Shown here: piece by piece, positions 1-7,488 of the stretch
How positions within the stretch are numbered: the first letter of the stretch is position 1
Layout of the letters: every line of letters starts with the position of its first letter
Source: Bowmanella yangjiangensis
GTDB taxonomy: Bacteria; Pseudomonadota; Gammaproteobacteria; Enterobacterales; Alteromonadaceae
Length of the DNA stretch: 64,000 bases
Assembly: GCF_017255015.1 (NCBI RefSeq)
Contig: NZ_JAFKCS010000004.1
Coordinates: forward strand, 62,001 to 126,000
Direction of reading: 5' to 3'
The notes under the pieces: generated by a model
Seen by the model: only the letters and a program-made list of their open reading frames with translations
Database searches by the model: none
What the model was told of the DNA's origin: nothing
Program-made: the position numbers and the translations under genes

Positions 1-315
1 ATCAGCAGCATATCGACGAACTATGTCAGTGATCATGTTGCTCAGCATAGCCTGATCAATTTTTGGCAAAGATAACAATTCACTACTCTGCGCCATGCGA
101 GCGACGTTTTTGTCCATACGGAAAACATAGATGCCGCCATCAGCATGACGAAAGGCTTTCAAGCCTTCAAAACAGGTGCTGGAGTAATGAAGCACGTGGG
201 CTCCAGGGTGCAGATTGATACTGTCTGATTTGACAGTCTGAGGTGTGCTCCAGCTGTTATTCTCAAAACGGGAGATAATCATCTCCGGGGTAAATACTGT
301 GCCAAATGCTGACAT
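1..315 (-). CDS. ilvE: Branched-chain amino acid aminotransferase (5' part, cut by window edge)
   Basis: PLP enzyme that moves amino groups between leucine, isoleucine or valine and 2-oxoglutarate in the cytoplasm. Only the first 105 residues are in the window. The frame stays open to base 1, so the gene continues to the left. The N-terminal region reads SAFGTVFTPEMIISRF, then a segment ending HYSSTCFEGLKAFRH, then YVFRMDKNVARMAQSSELL. This is the pattern of fold-type IV, group II branched-chain aminotransferases. The ATG at 313-315 is preceded by AGGAG about 10 bases upstream. An in-frame ATG at 336 would leave that ribosome site inside the gene, so it is less likely. Family assignment is fairly sure; exact substrate is inferred. 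Confidence 0.85.
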   Translation of the reverse strand, partial: MSAFGTVFTPEMIISRFENNSWSTPQTVKSDSINLHPGAHVLHYSSTCFEGLKAFRHADGGIYVFRMDKNVARMAQSSELLSLPKIDQAMLSNMITDIVRRYAAD

Positions 316-821
316 ATTTCTTAAGGCTCCTGACATTGTTCTACTTTCGAGATCGGTTTTAACACACAGAGTTAACCAGGTTAAGTCGTTGTGTTGCACC
401 AGGGAATAGGTGGCAGCAGACCTGCCTGCCGGCTCGGCGCATATTTGTGTTTGCTGGTTTGCAAACCTTGACCGCGTGCTGGCTTTTGATTGTTGCGGCT
501 ATCATAGCAGACTACGGGCATAGAACATGGAGAATTATGGCATGGGTTCGACAAGTTTTTGCTGCGGCAGCCAGGCTGCTAACCGGAGGATGAACTGACT
601 CAGTTAAACCTGACTTGCAGAGAGTTGGGGAAAAAGGTCAGGTACGTCCTTTATATGCTGCTTATCCCGCTGCTCAATCTGATTTGGTTGAGGATTTTCT
701 GCCGCTGGTAAAACAAGGCTTTGAGCGATTGATGACAGACGCACACTAACTAGAGATGCTATTTAGCTGCGTCTGTCCTTCAGCTAGCCCGTCCCCTGAA
801 ACGGGCAGTGATAGCAGTATG
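316..821. other. Intergenic stretch with no clear intact gene
   Basis: About 500 bases between the aminotransferase and the DUF3718 gene. It holds the aminotransferase ribosome site, a perfect 12-base palindrome GGTTTGCAAACC at 456-467 about 140 bases upstream of that gene (possible operator, unproven), a short open frame listed separately, and a hairpin at 787-806 (GCCCGT/ACGGGC) just past the DUF3718 stop. That hairpin has no T run and is at best a weak terminator. Confidence 0.5.
594..750 (+). pseudogene. Possible relic of a regulator C-terminus (LysR-like)
   Basis: Open frame of 52 codons without a good start codon, directly after an in-frame TGA at 591-593. The same frame is also open for several codons before that stop. 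The second half reads VRPLYAAYPAAQSDLVEDF and ends FERLMTDAH. This resembles the last strand and helix of a LysR-type effector domain, but the match is from memory of family style and is short. It could be chance coding. Nothing upstream restores a DNA-binding domain. Confidence 0.22.
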
Positions 822-1187
822 TTAACTGCCACTGACGTGAATAATCTTATCTCCCTTTGCTTCTCCTTGCTTGGCGATATCCTGGATTTCCGTATAGGTG
901 GCGCTGGGGTTCAGACGGTTCAACCGCTTCGCGATTTTAGTATTGCCAGCTTGATAAGCAAAATCACCGATATTCTTACCATTACATTGGACATCGTTAG
1001 CAATGTGGCGGGCACTCAGGCCTGAGTGCTGTTGAAGAATGTGAAAGCGAATCGGCGTGTCCATTGCAGCGCTAACGCATAGCTTAGTGGTTACCATGTC
1101 ATCTGCGGCGACATAGACATTCTTAGCGGATACACACAAAGGTGAAAGTAATAATACAGTGCAAGTGAGTTTTTGCAGGGGCGACAT
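822..1187 (-). CDS. DUF3718 family secreted protein
   Basis: A 121-residue protein starting MSPLQKLTCTVLLLSPLCVS, a short Sec signal peptide, so it is probably periplasmic. The mature part contains VAADDMVTTKLCVSAA and later CNGKNIGDFAYQAGN. The two cysteines and the 'FA' segment are typical of DUF3718, a small family of unknown role common in Shewanella and Alteromonas relatives. The ATG at 1185-1187 was chosen because GAGGAG sits 6-7 bases before it. A longer frame reaching 1331 would run through the regulatory palindromes and has no ribosome site. Transcribed divergently from the efflux module. Confidence 0.75.
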   Translation of the reverse strand: MSPLQKLTCTVLLLSPLCVSAKNVYVAADDMVTTKLCVSAAMDTPIRFHILQQHSGLSARHIANDVQCNGKNIGDFAYQAGNTKIAKRLNRLNPSATYTEIQDIAKQGEAKGDKIIHVSGS

Positions 1188-1293
1188 ATCTAACTCCTCA
1201 AATATACGGGCACATTGCCCACATATAGTGTCGCTGCAATTGGTGAAATAGTTGTTAATGGTCCATGTGAGTTTGTAAGTGTCCGTACAAATG

Positions 1294-1328
1294 TGTCCGC
1301 GCCGGACAGTTTTTCTGTCCGCGGACAG
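1294..1328. promoter_or_regulatory. Twin palindromic activator sites for the efflux operon
   Basis: Two related palindromes lie side by side: TGTCCG-CGC-CGGACA at 1294-1308 and CTGTCCGCGGACAG at 1315-1328. Their centres are about 20 bases apart, two helical turns, so both face the same side of DNA. They lie about 95-120 bases before the start point predicted from the sigma-54 promoter at 1394, the usual distance for enhancer sites. A further half site TGTCCG is at 1280. The natural candidate to bind is the NtrC-type regulator at 6166-7488. Binding is inferred. Confidence 0.7.
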
Positions 1329-1393
1329 CATTAATTAACTTGGAAAATTAGAAATGTTCATATTTAACAATTGGTTATCTTTTTCTGTGAAGT

Positions 1394-1409
1394 TGGCACA
1401 AGCTTGGCT
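1394..1409 (+). promoter_or_regulatory. Sigma-54 promoter of the efflux operon
   Basis: TGGCAC at 1394-1399 and TTGGCT at 1404-1409 fit the -24/-12 consensus TGGCACGNNNNTTGCW, with the GG and GC pairs ten bases apart as required. Mismatches are the G after TGGCAC and one T in the -12 element. Predicted start near 1420, about 28 bases before the first gene at 1448. The presence of a sigma-54 activator gene in the same cluster supports the call. Confidence 0.72.
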
Positions 1410-1447
1410 TTAAGTATTTCAGAACGGAAATGAAATTGGAGAAAGCT

Positions 1448-1549
1448 ATGCAACTGTTAGCCATTTATCTCACTGTCCCTTTGATGCTTTGCCTTATCGC
1501 CCCGGTTATCGATCTGTGTATTGAGTTAACCGGCAGGGGGCAACAATGA
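1448..1549 (+). CDS. Small membrane protein leading the efflux operon (33 aa)
   Basis: A 33-residue peptide beginning MQLLAIYLTVPLMLCLIAPV with a single hydrophobic segment over roughly residues 2-25 and a polar tail ending GRGQQ. GGAGAAAG lies just ahead of the ATG. Its TGA overlaps the ATG of the adaptor gene by four bases (ATGA), so the two are probably translated together. It is the first gene after the sigma-54 promoter. It may be a small subunit or modulator of the pump or only a translational leader. I know of no named family for it. Confidence 0.6.
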   Translation: MQLLAIYLTVPLMLCLIAPVIDLCIELTGRGQQ

Positions 1550-2799
1550 TTCGCGATACCAGTGGCCAGGATACCCTGATCAGTAGCTCTATCACGCAAC
1601 GCTGGCGCAAACCTTTTACACTAGCAGCTGTGATGTTGGCTGCAGCCGGTACCGTGGTATGGCTGGGCGGCCGGGATGCCAGCCAGTCAGTTGATGCTTC
1701 ACGTTTGGTTACGGCGAAAGTGGAACGTGGAACCTTGATAAGGGATGTCGCGGCGACCGGCCACATCGTGGCGGCTAATGCGCCGATACTCTACAGCCCA
1801 CAGTCCGGTCATGTGCGCCTGTTAGCACAGCCAGGAGATCAAGTGGAAGTGAATCAGGTGGTCGCAGAGGTGAATAGCCCTGAACTGGCCAACAGTCTTC
1901 AGCAACAACAAGCCGTGTTGGCTTCCTTACAAGGCGAGTTGGAAGGACGTCGTTTGGACGCCAGAGCGCAGGAACTTGCGCTGACCCGGACTTTGGAACT
2001 GGCCAAAGTGGACCTGGATGCGGCCCAGCGCGAAGAGCGCCGCGCTCAGCAATCCATGCAAAAACAGCTGATAAGCCAACGTGATTTTGATCAGGCTATT
2101 GATGAACTTGCCAGGGCCAAACTCAACTACAGATTGGCCGGACAGGAAGTGCAAATTGCCAAAGACACTCTGGCGTTTGAATTAAGAAGTGCAGGTATTG
2201 CTATCGAACGTCAGCAGTTGGTCGTGCAAGAACTTGTGCGTCAGGTGGATAGCCTGGCAATTAGAGCGCCGGTGAGCGGCATTGTTGGTAATCATTTGGT
2301 TGAACAAATGGCCGCCGTGAGTCAAAGCCAGCCCCTGATCACCTTGGTAGACTTAAGTGCCTTTGAAGCGGAATTGCAGGTGCCAGAGAGCTATGCAGAC
2401 GAACTTGGCTTGGGTATGGACGTTGAGCTGCAACTGGCTGGCGTGAATCTGATTGGGCAGTTAAAAGCCATTTCTCCTGAGGTTCGTGACCGCCAGGTGA
2501 CCACCAGGGTCAAGTTACTGGATCAACCTCAGGGATTACGCCAGAACCAGCGCCTGTCAGCGCGCATTCTGCTGGAGAATCGTCCCAATACGCTGATGGT
2601 TAAACGCGGTGCCTTTTTACAAAGTGGCGGTAGTTTGAGTTATCGGGTGGATGGCGAGACCGCCTATCGTACTGCCATTCGAACCGGCGTCAGCAGCATC
2701 AGCCACGTGGAATTACTAAGCGGTGCGAAAGAAGGTGACACCCTGATTATCTCCAGTCTGGATCCCTTTGAAAATCAAGATAAAGTCATGCTGCGTTAA
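1546..2799 (+). CDS. Periplasmic adaptor (HlyD/MacA-type membrane fusion protein)
   Basis: 417 residues. One N-terminal membrane anchor around residues 25-44 is followed by the lipoyl-like half (about 55-105), a long coiled-coil hairpin rich in Q, E, R and L (about 105-235), the second lipoyl half containing APVSGIVGNHLVEQMAAVS, and beta-barrel domains to the C-terminus. It should bridge the ABC permeases encoded next door to an outer-membrane channel. No TolC-type gene is in the window, so a channel from elsewhere must be used. First large gene of a tightly spaced operon; substrate unknown. Confidence 0.88.
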   Translation: MIRDTSGQDTLISSSITQRWRKPFTLAAVMLAAAGTVVWLGGRDASQSVDASRLVTAKVERGTLIRDVAATGHIVAANAPILYSPQSGHVRLLAQPGDQVEVNQVVAEVNSPELANSLQQQQAVLASLQGELEGRRLDARAQELALTRTLELAKVDLDAAQREERRAQQSMQKQLISQRDFDQAIDELARAKLNYRLAGQEVQIAKDTLAFELRSAGIAIERQQLVVQELVRQVDSLAIRAPVSGIVGNHLVEQMAAVSQSQPLITLVDLSAFEAELQVPESYADELGLGMDVELQLAGVNLIGQLKAISPEVRDRQVTTRVKLLDQPQGLRQNQRLSARILLENRPNTLMVKRGAFLQSGGSLSYRVDGETAYRTAIRTGVSSISHVELLSGAKEGDTLIISSLDPFENQDKVMLR

Positions 2800-2842
2800 G
2801 CGGCATGACAGCAACGAACAACAAAGTTAAGAAGGAAAAATC

Positions 2843-3556
2843 ATGCTATCTATGACTAATATCAGCAAGGTATATCGCAGTGAAATGGTACAAACCAATG
2901 CCCTGCGGGATTTTAATTTTCAAGTCAACGAAGGCGAGTTTATCGCCGTGACTGGTCCCTCCGGTTCAGGAAAAACCACTTTTCTGAATATCGCTGGCAT
3001 GCTTGAAACCTACACCGGCGGTACCTATCAACTGGACGGCATTGACGTGGGGCGCCTGTCTGACAATGGCCGCGCTGAACTGAGAAATCAGAAAATCGGC
3101 TTCATTTTTCAGGGCTTCAATTTGATCCCGGATCTGAACCTGTATGAAAACGTTGAAGTACCGTTGCGCTACCGTGGTATCAAAGCGGCCGAACGTAAGC
3201 GTCGTATTGAGCGTTGTCTTGAGCAGGTTGGTCTGGGCGCTCGCGCTAAACATGTACCCGCGCAGCTTTCTGGTGGTCAGCAACAACGGGTGGCCATAGC
3301 CCGGGCGCTGGCTGGCGAGCCTCGCTTTCTGCTGGCAGATGAACCGACCGGTAACCTGGACAGCTTGATGGCCCGCCAGGTGATGGAACTGCTTGAGAAC
3401 ATCAACAAAGACGGCGCCACTATTATTATGGTCACCCACGATCCCGAGCTGGCCCGTCGTGCCCAGCGTAATATTCAGGTAGTGGACGGTCAGATTTGTG
3501 ACTTCAAACTTTATCAGGGTGGGCTGGAAAAGCAGCGCGCCGGTGCGGAGGTCTGA
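2843..3556 (+). CDS. ABC transporter ATP-binding protein (MacB/LolD type)
   Basis: 237 residues with a complete nucleotide-binding domain: Walker A GPSGSGKTT near residue 40, Q-loop in FIFQGFNLIPDLNLYENVEVP, signature LSGGQQQRVAIARAL, Walker B FLLADEPTGNLDS and the switch histidine in VTHDPELA. The NLDS and 'FNLIPDLN' features are typical of the MacB/LolD/FtsE group that works with FtsX-like permeases. GAAGGAAAAATC precedes the ATG. Its stop is one base from the start of the first permease. Supplies the energy for the pump. Confidence 0.92.
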   Translation: MLSMTNISKVYRSEMVQTNALRDFNFQVNEGEFIAVTGPSGSGKTTFLNIAGMLETYTGGTYQLDGIDVGRLSDNGRAELRNQKIGFIFQGFNLIPDLNLYENVEVPLRYRGIKAAERKRRIERCLEQVGLGARAKHVPAQLSGGQQQRVAIARALAGEPRFLLADEPTGNLDSLMARQVMELLENINKDGATIIMVTHDPELARRAQRNIQVVDGQICDFKLYQGGLEKQRAGAEV

Positions 3557-3557
3557 G

Positions 3558-4871
3558 ATGTTCTTGCACTATATTGACTTAGGCTGGCGCAGTTTGAGAC
3601 GTACTCCGGTGGTGAGTTTACTGATGCTGCTGGCTATTGCGATTGGTATTGGTGTCACTATGACCAGTTTGTCGGTTTACCACATGATGTCGGTTAACCC
3701 CATGCCGCATAAAAACGACCAACTGTTTGCTGTCCAACTGCGCACTATGGACCAGGGAGCCGACTGGTGGACTTCGGATAATCTGCCATTCCAGCTAACT
3801 TACCAGGATGCGATGAATTTGCGTAAAGGCTCGGTGCCTTTTCGCCAGACTGCGATGCTGAAAACCGGTTTTGGTGTCAAACCGGCCAATCCGGATATTC
3901 CGCCTTTTATTGAAACGGCCAGAGCGGCTGACAGTGACTTTTTCGCCATGTACGAGGTCCCCTTTGCTTATGGGGCCGCTTGGGACAAAGCGGTGGATCT
4001 GCAAGGCGAAGCTGTTGCGGTGATTGGTGATGAGCTTAACCAAAAGTTATTTGGTGGTGGCAATAATGTGGGCAAGGACATAGTGCTGGACTCAGTGTCG
4101 TATCGGATCGTGGGTATTCTCAAAGCGTGGAAGCTGGAGCCGCAGATCTACGACCTGAACAATGGCGCCTGGGGGCAGAATGAACAGCTGTTTATTCCTT
4201 TCTCTCTGCTCCCTATTCAGGAGCTGAAAAGCTGGGGCAATAACAACGGCTGGAAATACGAAGAGGAGAATACCTATCAGGATAAGCTGAATTCGGAGGT
4301 AGTTTGGCTGCAATACAAAGTGGAATTAAAAGATAAGCAGGCACAACAGGACTTTCGAGATTATATGGCCGGCTATATTAAGGAGCAGCAGAAACTGGGG
4401 CGTTTCAAGCGAGATGATGCGGAGGGGGATATTAAGAATATTAGCCAGTGGTTGGACTATCGCCAGATTGTCAGTGCTGACAACAAGATTCTGGTGGGCT
4501 TGAGCTTTATGTTCCTGTTCGTGTGTCTGGCCAACATTTTAAGCTTGCTGTTGGCTAAGTTTCTCAAGCGCGCTCCTGAAATTGGTGTACGCCGTGCCCT
4601 GGGGGCGAGTAAAACCCAGGTGTTTGCTCAGCACCTGGTGGAAGTGGGTATGTTAGGTCTGGCGGGAGGGGCGCTGGGGTTGCTGATAGCGCAGCTTGGT
4701 CTGTACTTGCTGCGCAGCGGTTTCAGTCGTTACGAAGCGGTAGCCCAGATGGATCTCACGATGTGGCTGGCGGCGCCGACTATTTCTATTCTGGCCTGCT
4801 TACTGGCTGGCTGCTACCCGGCTTGGAAAGTCTGCCGCACTACCCCAGCCTTGTATCTGAAAACCCAATAG
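3558..4871 (+). CDS. ABC transporter permease, FtsX/MacB family (first of pair)
   Basis: 437 residues starting MFLHYIDLGWRSLRRTPVV. A first membrane helix (about residues 18-42) is followed by a large periplasmic domain of the MacB-PCD kind, then three helices near the C-terminus, including the conserved APEIGVRRALGASKTQVFAQ segment before the third helix. The ATG at 3558 follows GCGGAGGTCTG and the ATPase stop. An earlier in-frame start would overlap the ATPase gene by 59 bases and is unlikely. Two non-identical permease subunits are encoded, so the pump is probably a heterodimer with the next gene. Confidence 0.87.
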   Translation: MFLHYIDLGWRSLRRTPVVSLLMLLAIAIGIGVTMTSLSVYHMMSVNPMPHKNDQLFAVQLRTMDQGADWWTSDNLPFQLTYQDAMNLRKGSVPFRQTAMLKTGFGVKPANPDIPPFIETARAADSDFFAMYEVPFAYGAAWDKAVDLQGEAVAVIGDELNQKLFGGGNNVGKDIVLDSVSYRIVGILKAWKLEPQIYDLNNGAWGQNEQLFIPFSLLPIQELKSWGNNNGWKYEEENTYQDKLNSEVVWLQYKVELKDKQAQQDFRDYMAGYIKEQQKLGRFKRDDAEGDIKNISQWLDYRQIVSADNKILVGLSFMFLFVCLANILSLLLAKFLKRAPEIGVRRALGASKTQVFAQHLVEVGMLGLAGGALGLLIAQLGLYLLRSGFSRYEAVAQMDLTMWLAAPTISILACLLAGCYPAWKVCRTTPALYLKTQ

Positions 4872-4881
4872 GAGCGCCGCT

Positions 4882-6087
4882 ATGTCTGAACTTAAACCCA
4901 TATTTAACGCCTTGTGGCGCAGTAAAACCGGTGCACTGTTACTGATAGTACAGATTGCTGTCACCCTGGCTATCGTTAGTAATGCTGCTTTTATCATCCA
5001 TGACAGGGTAAGCTTTCTGAATCAGGATACCGGTCTTAAGGCCGAAGACCTGTTCAGGTTTAATCTCTACACCTTTGGCAAGAATGTCGATATTGCTAAA
5101 CAGCAAGAAATAGATGAAACCTTACTGCGTGCCATTCCCGGTGTGGCAGATGCGGTGGTCATCAATCAGGTGCCTTTGTCAGGCAGCGGTGACTCAACCA
5201 ACTTCCATCTTAAGCCAACACCACAACAGAGCAGAGGTGCCCGTGCAGCCTTCTTTATGGCCGACGAAAACCTGCTGAATACATTGGATGTAAAGCTGGA
5301 AGACGGGCGTAATTTTGAGGCTGCTGATGTGGTTTACTCCCAAGGTTTCGATAAAACCGCCAATGTTCTTTTGGCAACCCGTAGTTACGTGAATGAACTG
5401 TTTCCGGACGGTGATGGATTGGGGCAGACCATCTACCTTGGCGATAATCCTTTTAAAATCATCGGCATTATTGCGCCAATGAAGGGACCTTGGCTGGACG
5501 ATGAACAGGCCGATAATGTGGCTTTGATTCCACAAGTGATGGCGGCACCCTTTAAGCGGGTTTTGATTAGAACCGAACCAGGTCGTCGTGGTGAAGTAAT
5601 GCAACAAGTGGAAAAGGTGCTGTTGGCTTCTGAGTCGGAGCGTGTGGTTAGCCGTATCACTGGTGTTGATAAGCTGTTACTAGAACAGACCAGTCAGGAC
5701 CGCCTGATGAAGAACATGCTGTTGGTATTAATCACTGTGCTACTGCTGGTTACGGCATTGGGTATTTGTGGTCTGGCGTTGTTTAATGTTGGCCGTCGCA
5801 CCCGTCAGATTGGCACCCGCCGTGCCCTTGGCGCGAAAAAGTCGGACATCGTGCGCTACTTCCTGCTGGAAAACACTCTGGTGAGTTTGATTGGGATTGT
5901 GCTGGGGGTTGGACTGGCGCTGGCCATGAGTGATGTATTGATGCGTCATTACTCTCTGCCCCGTCTGGATAATTGGTTTATCCTGTACAGCCTGGCTGGC
6001 ATCTACGTGATGGGAGTATTGGCAGTGTATTGGCCAGCTCAGCGTGCCACGTTGATTTCACCCAGTATTGCTACCCGTAGCGTATAA
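4882..6087 (+). CDS. ABC transporter permease, FtsX/MacB family (second of pair)
   Basis: 401 residues, ten bases after the first permease with GGAGCGCCGCT ahead of the ATG. Same plan: an N-terminal helix (about 17-38), a periplasmic domain, and a C-terminal three-helix block with GRRTRQIGTRRALGAKKSDIV. It pairs with the first permease and the ATPase. It is diverged from the first copy, so this is an old duplication rather than a recent repeat. Cargo cannot be read from sequence; relatives export peptides, antibiotics or lipids. Confidence 0.86.
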   Translation: MSELKPIFNALWRSKTGALLLIVQIAVTLAIVSNAAFIIHDRVSFLNQDTGLKAEDLFRFNLYTFGKNVDIAKQQEIDETLLRAIPGVADAVVINQVPLSGSGDSTNFHLKPTPQQSRGARAAFFMADENLLNTLDVKLEDGRNFEAADVVYSQGFDKTANVLLATRSYVNELFPDGDGLGQTIYLGDNPFKIIGIIAPMKGPWLDDEQADNVALIPQVMAAPFKRVLIRTEPGRRGEVMQQVEKVLLASESERVVSRITGVDKLLLEQTSQDRLMKNMLLVLITVLLLVTALGICGLALFNVGRRTRQIGTRRALGAKKSDIVRYFLLENTLVSLIGIVLGVGLALAMSDVLMRHYSLPRLDNWFILYSLAGIYVMGVLAVYWPAQRATLISPSIATRSV

Positions 6088-6113
6088 CGGCAAAGTGTTG
6101 AACAGTCATAAGA

Positions 6114-6135
6114 GTAGCCGGGTACGCCCGGCTAC
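6114..6135. other. Intercistronic hairpin with TACG loop
   Basis: GTAGCCGGG and CCCGGCTAC form a perfect nine-pair stem around the tetraloop TACG, in the 78-base gap between the pump genes and the two-component genes. There is no T run, so it is not a classical terminator. It may be an RNA-processing or partial-termination element that lowers regulator expression relative to the pump. Confidence 0.55.
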
Positions 6136-6165
6136 CTGCTAATGAATAGAGAAAGTTAAGAGATA

Positions 6166-7488
6166 ATGGAAAAAATCCTCATAGTGGATGATAACCAGGC
6201 GGTGTTGCAGGCCCTCAGTTTGTTGCTGGAAATTCATGGTTATCAACCTGTGCTTGCCAGTAACCCTGCCGAGGCTGTACAAGCGGTTATGTATCAACGC
6301 ATTGCCCTGGTTATCCAGGATATGAACTTTACCGCCGACACTACCTCCGGTGAGGAGGGCAAAGCACTGTTTTACCAACTGAGGGAGCTTAATCCCAACC
6401 TGCCGATTATTCTGATTACTGCCTGGACCGAACTGGAAAGTGCAGTATCACTGGTAAAAGACGGTGCGGCCGATTATCTGGCCAAGCCCTGGGATGACAC
6501 CAAGCTGTTAACCAGTATCAGCAACTTGCTGGAACTGGGTAATGCGTTAAAGGAAAATCAGCATTTTCGCCAGCGTCAGCGTCAGCAGCAGGCTGAGCTG
6601 AGTGAAAAAGACCTCTGTGGTTTGGTCTATGGCAGTCATACCATGCAACGTTTGGTGGATATGGCATTACAACTGGCTAAATCCGATGTGTCGGTGTTGA
6701 TTACCGGCCCCAATGGTGCTGGTAAAGATAGGATTGCCGATATTATTCAGGCCAATTCCCCGTTAAAAGATAAACCCTTTATCAAGGTTAACGCCGGGGC
6801 ATTACCCCAAGAGCTGATTGAGGCAGAGTTATTTGGCGCTGAAGCAGGCGCATACACCGGCAACAATGCGCGTCGGGCCGGGCGCTTTGAAGCGGCCGAT
6901 GGTGGCACTTTGTTTTTGGATGAAATCGGTAATTTGCCTTTATCTGGACAGATTAAACTACTGCGTGTGCTGCAAACTGGCGAATTTGAGCGTCTGGGCT
7001 CTACCACTACACAAAAGGTGAAGGTGCGTTTAATTTCGGCCACCAATGCCGATTTACAGGACGATATTCAAGCCGGTCGTTTCCGAGAGGATTTGTATTA
7101 CCGGCTGAATGTCGTTGAGCTCAGTTTACCGCCTCTGGCTCAGCGTCCTGACGATATTTTACCCTTAGTTGAGCATTTTTTGCCGGGGCGGGAATGCTCT
7201 TTGTCAGCAGAACGGGCATTGTTGGCTTATAGCTGGCCAGGTAATGTGCGTGAATTGGAAAATGCCTGCAAGCGGGCCAATGTGCTGCATCCTGTGGGCG
7301 TTCTGGAAGCCGAGCACTTTGCCATTCAAGGGAAAAATGTGCCGCTACAGCAAAGCCTTGAACCTGGCCCTGAGGAGATTCAACAGGCCATGGACAAACA
7401 CAAAGGCGTAGTTGCAAAAGCGGCCCGTGAACTGGGACTAAGCCGCCAGGCTTTGTATCGCCGGCTTGAGAAATTTGAGCTGCTATGA
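6166..7488 (+). CDS. NtrC-family sigma-54-dependent response regulator
   Basis: 440 residues in three parts. Receiver domain (1-125): acidic pair D8-D9, phosphoacceptor D52 in LVIQDMNF, K107. AAA+ domain (about 155-385): Walker A GPNGAGKD at 181-188, sigma-54 contact loop GAYTGN at 228-233 instead of the usual GAFTGA, Walker B GGTLFLDEIG, and YSWPGNVRELEN. Fis-type helix-turn-helix at the C-terminus (AARELGLSRQALYRRLE). It should open sigma-54 promoters, most likely the one at 1394 through the palindromes at 1294-1328. Its end overlaps the kinase start by four bases. Confidence 0.93.
   Translation: MEKILIVDDNQAVLQALSLLLEIHGYQPVLASNPAEAVQAVMYQRIALVIQDMNFTADTTSGEEGKALFYQLRELNPNLPIILITAWTELESAVSLVKDGAADYLAKPWDDTKLLTSISNLLELGNALKENQHFRQRQRQQQAELSEKDLCGLVYGSHTMQRLVDMALQLAKSDVSVLITGPNGAGKDRIADIIQANSPLKDKPFIKVNAGALPQELIEAELFGAEAGAYTGNNARRAGRFEAADGGTLFLDEIGNLPLSGQIKLLRVLQTGEFERLGSTTTQKVKVRLISATNADLQDDIQAGRFREDLYYRLNVVELSLPPLAQRPDDILPLVEHFLPGRECSLSAERALLAYSWPGNVRELENACKRANVLHPVGVLEAEHFAIQGKNVPLQQSLEPGPEEIQQAMDKHKGVVAKAARELGLSRQALYRRLEKFELL

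Noticed and set aside
756-1025. 89-codon plus-strand frame opposite the DUF3718 gene
   Set aside because: Mostly antisense to a well-supported gene, no ribosome site and no recognisable pattern.
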